The notes beneath the pieces were generated by a model, which saw only the letters and a list, made by a program, of their open reading frames with translations, was not told the DNA's origin and searched no databases. From the NCBI GenBank assembly GCA_965230755.1, contig CBDDLT010000024.1, positions 325,499-389,498 of the forward strand: a stretch of 64,000 bases of DNA. The letters are read 5' to 3'. Each line of letters begins with the position of its first letter. Within the stretch, counting starts at the first letter, position 1. The DNA is from DATFJT01 sp965230755 (GTDB lineage: Bacteria > Bacteroidota > Bacteroidia > Chitinophagales > Saprospiraceae). Of this stretch, positions 60,992 through 64,000 are shown piece by piece. Position numbers and translations under genes: made by a program.

Positions 60992-61936
60992 TTACTGCCT
61001 AATTTGATAGCTGGAGGACAGGCCTATTGGATTTCGATTCAGGCTTATGTTGTCTACTTTGGCGCATTCCAATAGTTCATTGTACCAGATATTACTTTTG
61101 TTGATGACAACATAGGGCCAACCGAAATTGCTAACCTGGGCAATAAAGTAATTTCTTCTACTATCCCTTAACTTCAAATGATGTTTTAAATCACTGAGGT
61201 TTTGATTCCAGGTAACCACTTCGAATTTACCTCCAATGAGCAGAGGTATTTTAGGGGCAGTTAGGACAAAATTCCGTATAGCACTGGACTGTGTTTCAAA
61301 GTAGCTGGTGAAGTATTTACTTTTTGCATCCACTATATGACTTAGAATGATTCTAAGCTTTTTTCTTGAGAATGGAAGAGTAACTTTGAACACCGGCATC
61401 GGAATCATACCGGACTCCAAGGTGATCTCGTCTTCCAATGGATATCTGGAAAAGATCGCAATTCCATAATTGTCCATCCTGTCATATATCCGGTAATTGC
61501 TGTATTTATTGGTTAATGAGTCGTATAGAACCTGCGCCCATTCCTCATCAACATTAGAAAAAGTGAGAATATCCGGATTGACTCGGGCAAGTCTTTCCGA
61601 CCAACCATTTCTATCTGTCGATACTTTTTCCAAATCGACTGAAGCATAACTGAATGAACTGAGCATTCGTTCTTGAGCTAACTTTAAAGGTAAATCCGTA
61701 TTCGACTTTAAATACAACGCGATGAGACCTGCACAAAACAAAGTCCCTAACAAGAGTTGGTTTTTACTAAGCGCTAAATACACTATGGAAAAAATCATGA
61801 ATAGAATCATGATATGGGCAGCATACTCATTGATGTAATGGCTCCAATACTTATTGACCGGGAGCACAACGAGTAAGGTAAGCCCTAGAATAAAAGCAAA
61901 CCCAATCCACTGTTTCTTAGAAACCCTATTTTTCAA
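60992..61936 (-). CDS. Membrane protein with degenerate endonuclease/exonuclease/phosphatase fold
   Basis: 314 residues. Three membrane helices (about 10-28, 37-56, 62-77) are followed by an EEP-type domain (WSERLARVNPDILTFSNVDEEW, YGIAIFSRYPLEDEI, RIILSHIVD in parts). Compared with active members, the metal-binding GDFN motif is replaced by IGGKFEVVTWNQN and the final DH by VDNIS, so catalytic residues are missing. This suggests a pseudoenzyme or a binding protein. Domain assignment is from topology and motif order. Confidence 0.65.
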   Translation of the reverse strand: MKNRVSKKQWIGFAFILGLTLLVVLPVNKYWSHYINEYAAHIMILFMIFSIVYLALSKNQLLLGTLFCAGLIALYLKSNTDLPLKLAQERMLSSFSYASVDLEKVSTDRNGWSERLARVNPDILTFSNVDEEWAQVLYDSLTNKYSNYRIYDRMDNYGIAIFSRYPLEDEITLESGMIPMPVFKVTLPFSRKKLRIILSHIVDAKSKYFTSYFETQSSAIRNFVLTAPKIPLLIGGKFEVVTWNQNLSDLKHHLKLRDSRRNYFIAQVSNFGWPYVVINKSNIWYNELLECAKVDNISLNRNPIGLSSSYQIRQ

Positions 61937-61994
61937 ATCCTAGCTATTCTTTCGGTTAATACTGTTCATTCAATTGTCTTAACACCTGGTTTCC

Positions 61995-64000
61995 TTAAAA
62001 TCTCTGGCTTAGTACAATTGGAAGTAGCTCCTCAACTACATCGCCATCGGGATGTACTAATTCGATAGCAAAAATATAAATTCCTATGGGAAGAGGCTCG
62101 TTGTCTTCATTTAAACCACTCCATTTTATCGTTCCCGAGGTGCCTAGAGTAAGTCCTTGTGCTAGGGATTTTACCATTCTTCCTTCGTCTGAAAATATTT
62201 CTACTTTGGACTTAAATCCCGGTTTAGAAAGCGAATATTGAAGTATGGCCAAATCTTCGAATCCGTCCTGGTCAGGTGAAAAAGAAGTGCTGGTTAAAGA
62301 TAATTCTTCATTACTCGAAGTAGAATTTTCTACTGCTTGACTATTTCTACCCGTAGGAGTTGCATATCCAACAGAAGCTGCCGCCGAATACCAATTATCT
62401 CGATCAAGGGCACTAACATTCGACGAAATTCTCTCTAAGCTTATTCCTTCCGTATCATCGAGAAATTCATAGTGCATGTCACTGTCGTAATTGGCTTCAT
62501 CAATGATGGATAAACCAAAAAGATCAACATAACCCAACTGGATATTGCCTTCATCGTTATTGAAAGAAGGAATTTCCGTTTCGACCAACCAATCGGGCCT
62601 GGGCACCGTGTAATACTCAAGAACAGAGCTTATGTTATCAGAGAGTGCAATGTACTCGTCAGGGAAAATACTTCGATCTATATTGAGTACAACAGTTTCA
62701 TCCCTAAAGTCATTTCTCAATGCTAAACCAGATATGGCGATGACCTTAGAAGAGGTATTATAAATTTCAATGAAATCCGAAGCTCCCGGAAAAGGATCGC
62801 TTAATATTTCATTAATCAATAAATCTCCGGCTTCAGCCTCAACAGGAAGTGCTATCTGCGTGAGTTGTACAAAACTATGAGCAAAACCTGCGCAGTCCTC
62901 GATACCCGGATCTACTTCAAGGTCATAGATTTGGCCTTCTGATAAAGGTGGGCTTAATTTTATTACTATCTCTTCCGGTGAAGTCACAGAAATATTGGCG
63001 AAATCCACGGATAATCCTGTTACATTAATAAAGGAGGCCCAGTCCATCGATCCCAAGGCGCGATCAAATTTTATTCGAACACTGTCTTCTGCGAAAGCGA
63101 AAGCAGATATTAGTTTTGGACCATCATCGATCAGAGAATCAGTGAATACGGAATTGATCATTCCAGGAGTTCCACCGGCTAGATTATCACTGGCGGACCA
63201 ATTGGACATCCCAAGGCATGGATTGGAAATGGCCTTCATCTCAAGTGAATATCCTCCATCTGATCTTGTGGAAGATTGATACCAGCTGATATCGTAATCT
63301 ACTCGGTTGATTAATTGTCCCAAATCGTTAAACAATGCTACGTCATCACCCGAATTGGAAAGACCGAAAAGACCTTCAATGGAAAGTTTGTTGTTGACAA
63401 AGTCAAACAAGTCGATATCATCCTGGTCGATCAGTAAAAGATATTCATTCGGGGCAAGACGATATTCTTGCAGAATTTCTTCCGAATTACCGCTCACAAG
63501 CATATAGTTCTGAAGATTGAAGAATTTATCACTATTGTTATAGATCTCTATATATTCTGCATCAGGGAGTCCTATTGCTGGGCTAGGATCCGCCATTATT
63601 TCAGTTATGAGAATATCATAGCTTGTTGGTGTGTCGAATTCAATAAACTCGAAAGAAGTTGAGTATTCATTCATTGCATTGCCCGCTAAATCTTGAGCCC
63701 CTGAGATGATAAGATCATGCTGTGATGGGGAATTTAGAGAGGGATCTAAAGTAATCAACAAAGAAGTGGGGTCGTTGTCGATCGTAGAAAAACTAGCATT
63801 TCCACTATACGTGCCCATCCAGTCGATAGAAATCGAACTAAAACTACCATCATCTATTGCTTCATCAAAATCTAGTCGAAGTTCAGTAGAGCTTATGACC
63901 TGAAAATCTGTTACGCTTGGAGCTTGTGTATCGGGCAGAATCGGACCGGCCAAGATATCGTCGAAATAGAATTGATCCGCTCTGGTGCTTGTGTAGTTAC
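61995..64000 (-). CDS. Lamin-tail-domain secreted protein with FlgD-like C-terminus (5' partial)
   Basis: At least 668 residues; the frame is open across the right edge (YTSTRADQFYFDDI upstream), so the start lies outside. Two lamin-tail domains (YDILITEIMADPSPAIG near the start and LLINEILSDPFPGASDFIEIYN about midway) are separated by Ig-like segments with D-rich loops. The end (VEIFSDEGRMVKSLA, GTIKWSGLNEDNEPLPIG, IYIFAIELVHPDG) is a FlgD-like/T9SS-type C-terminal region. Probably secreted, perhaps binding DNA or polysaccharide. Confidence 0.8.
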   Translation of the reverse strand, partial: NYTSTRADQFYFDDILAGPILPDTQAPSVTDFQVISSTELRLDFDEAIDDGSFSSISIDWMGTYSGNASFSTIDNDPTSLLITLDPSLNSPSQHDLIISGAQDLAGNAMNEYSTSFEFIEFDTPTSYDILITEIMADPSPAIGLPDAEYIEIYNNSDKFFNLQNYMLVSGNSEEILQEYRLAPNEYLLLIDQDDIDLFDFVNNKLSIEGLFGLSNSGDDVALFNDLGQLINRVDYDISWYQSSTRSDGGYSLEMKAISNPCLGMSNWSASDNLAGGTPGMINSVFTDSLIDDGPKLISAFAFAEDSVRIKFDRALGSMDWASFINVTGLSVDFANISVTSPEEIVIKLSPPLSEGQIYDLEVDPGIEDCAGFAHSFVQLTQIALPVEAEAGDLLINEILSDPFPGASDFIEIYNTSSKVIAISGLALRNDFRDETVVLNIDRSIFPDEYIALSDNISSVLEYYTVPRPDWLVETEIPSFNNDEGNIQLGYVDLFGLSIIDEANYDSDMHYEFLDDTEGISLERISSNVSALDRDNWYSAAASVGYATPTGRNSQAVENSTSSNEELSLTSTSFSPDQDGFEDLAILQYSLSKPGFKSKVEIFSDEGRMVKSLAQGLTLGTSGTIKWSGLNEDNEPLPIGIYIFAIELVHPDGDVVEELLPIVLSQRF

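Overview
The window is a chromosomal stretch of a Bacteroidota bacterium, most likely a marine or saprospirian-type lineage (inference). The evidence is: several secreted proteins ending in type IX secretion (T9SS) C-terminal domains; a ~2000-residue protein ending in a gliding-motility-associated (CHU_C) domain; -7 promoter boxes of the TAnnTTTG type; the Bacteroidota versions of L31 and L32; and two ECF sigma factor operons. It is mostly ordinary chromosome. No CRISPR array, prophage, insertion sequence, rRNA or tRNA was seen.

Layout. 1-5.4 kb: tail of a probable DNA-alkylation-repair protein, a T9SS beta-helix protein, and an ECF sigma operon (TPR protein, sigma factor, small membrane protein), then a GNAT acetyltransferase and a lipoprotein. 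5.7-11.6 kb: giant T9SS type B adhesin-like protein. 11.7-21.2 kb: mfd, a DUF1801 protein, a glycosyltransferase and a Wzx-Wzz-Wzy/ligase polysaccharide group. 21.3-23.5 kb: rpmE2, a GlmU-like protein and a methyltransferase. 24-34 kb: secreted PQQ-type sugar dehydrogenase, DUF2147, DinB, T9SS proteins, a sodium/solute symporter and a membrane protein. 33.5-37.8 kb: TPR lipoprotein, TlpA-like thioredoxin, acyl-CoA dehydrogenase and a LexA/CI-like repressor with palindromic operator candidates. 37.8-40.7 kb: a compact three-gene operon of unknown function (83-aa SCC protein, DUF1360 protein, 767-aa protein). 40.9-42.1 kb: an ATP-grasp ligase preceded by an apparent cysteine-codon attenuator. 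42.2-49.1 kb: housekeeping (fabG, polyprenyl synthase, rpmF, DUF177, fumC, phosphohexomutase, pcm). 48.4-53.9 kb: envelope and secreted proteins, including an NTF2-like gene interrupted by an in-frame stop. 54-61 kb: tadA, guaB, an RskA-like lipoprotein, a sigma/anti-sigma pair whose anti-sigma partner carries a barrel-like C-terminus, and ahcY. 61-64 kb: a degenerate endonuclease/phosphatase-fold membrane protein and a partial lamin-tail T9SS protein.

The most interesting element is upstream of the ATP-grasp gene (41911-42097, minus strand). It has a TTGACA-N17-TAATAT promoter, a 27-codon ORF with five consecutive Cys codons, a 12-bp antiterminator pairing and a textbook intrinsic terminator, all before the ligase start. 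This is the classic layout of amino-acid attenuation. It predicts that cysteine supply controls an ATP-grasp ligase of unknown substrate. Second is the unexplained 37.8-40.7 kb operon.
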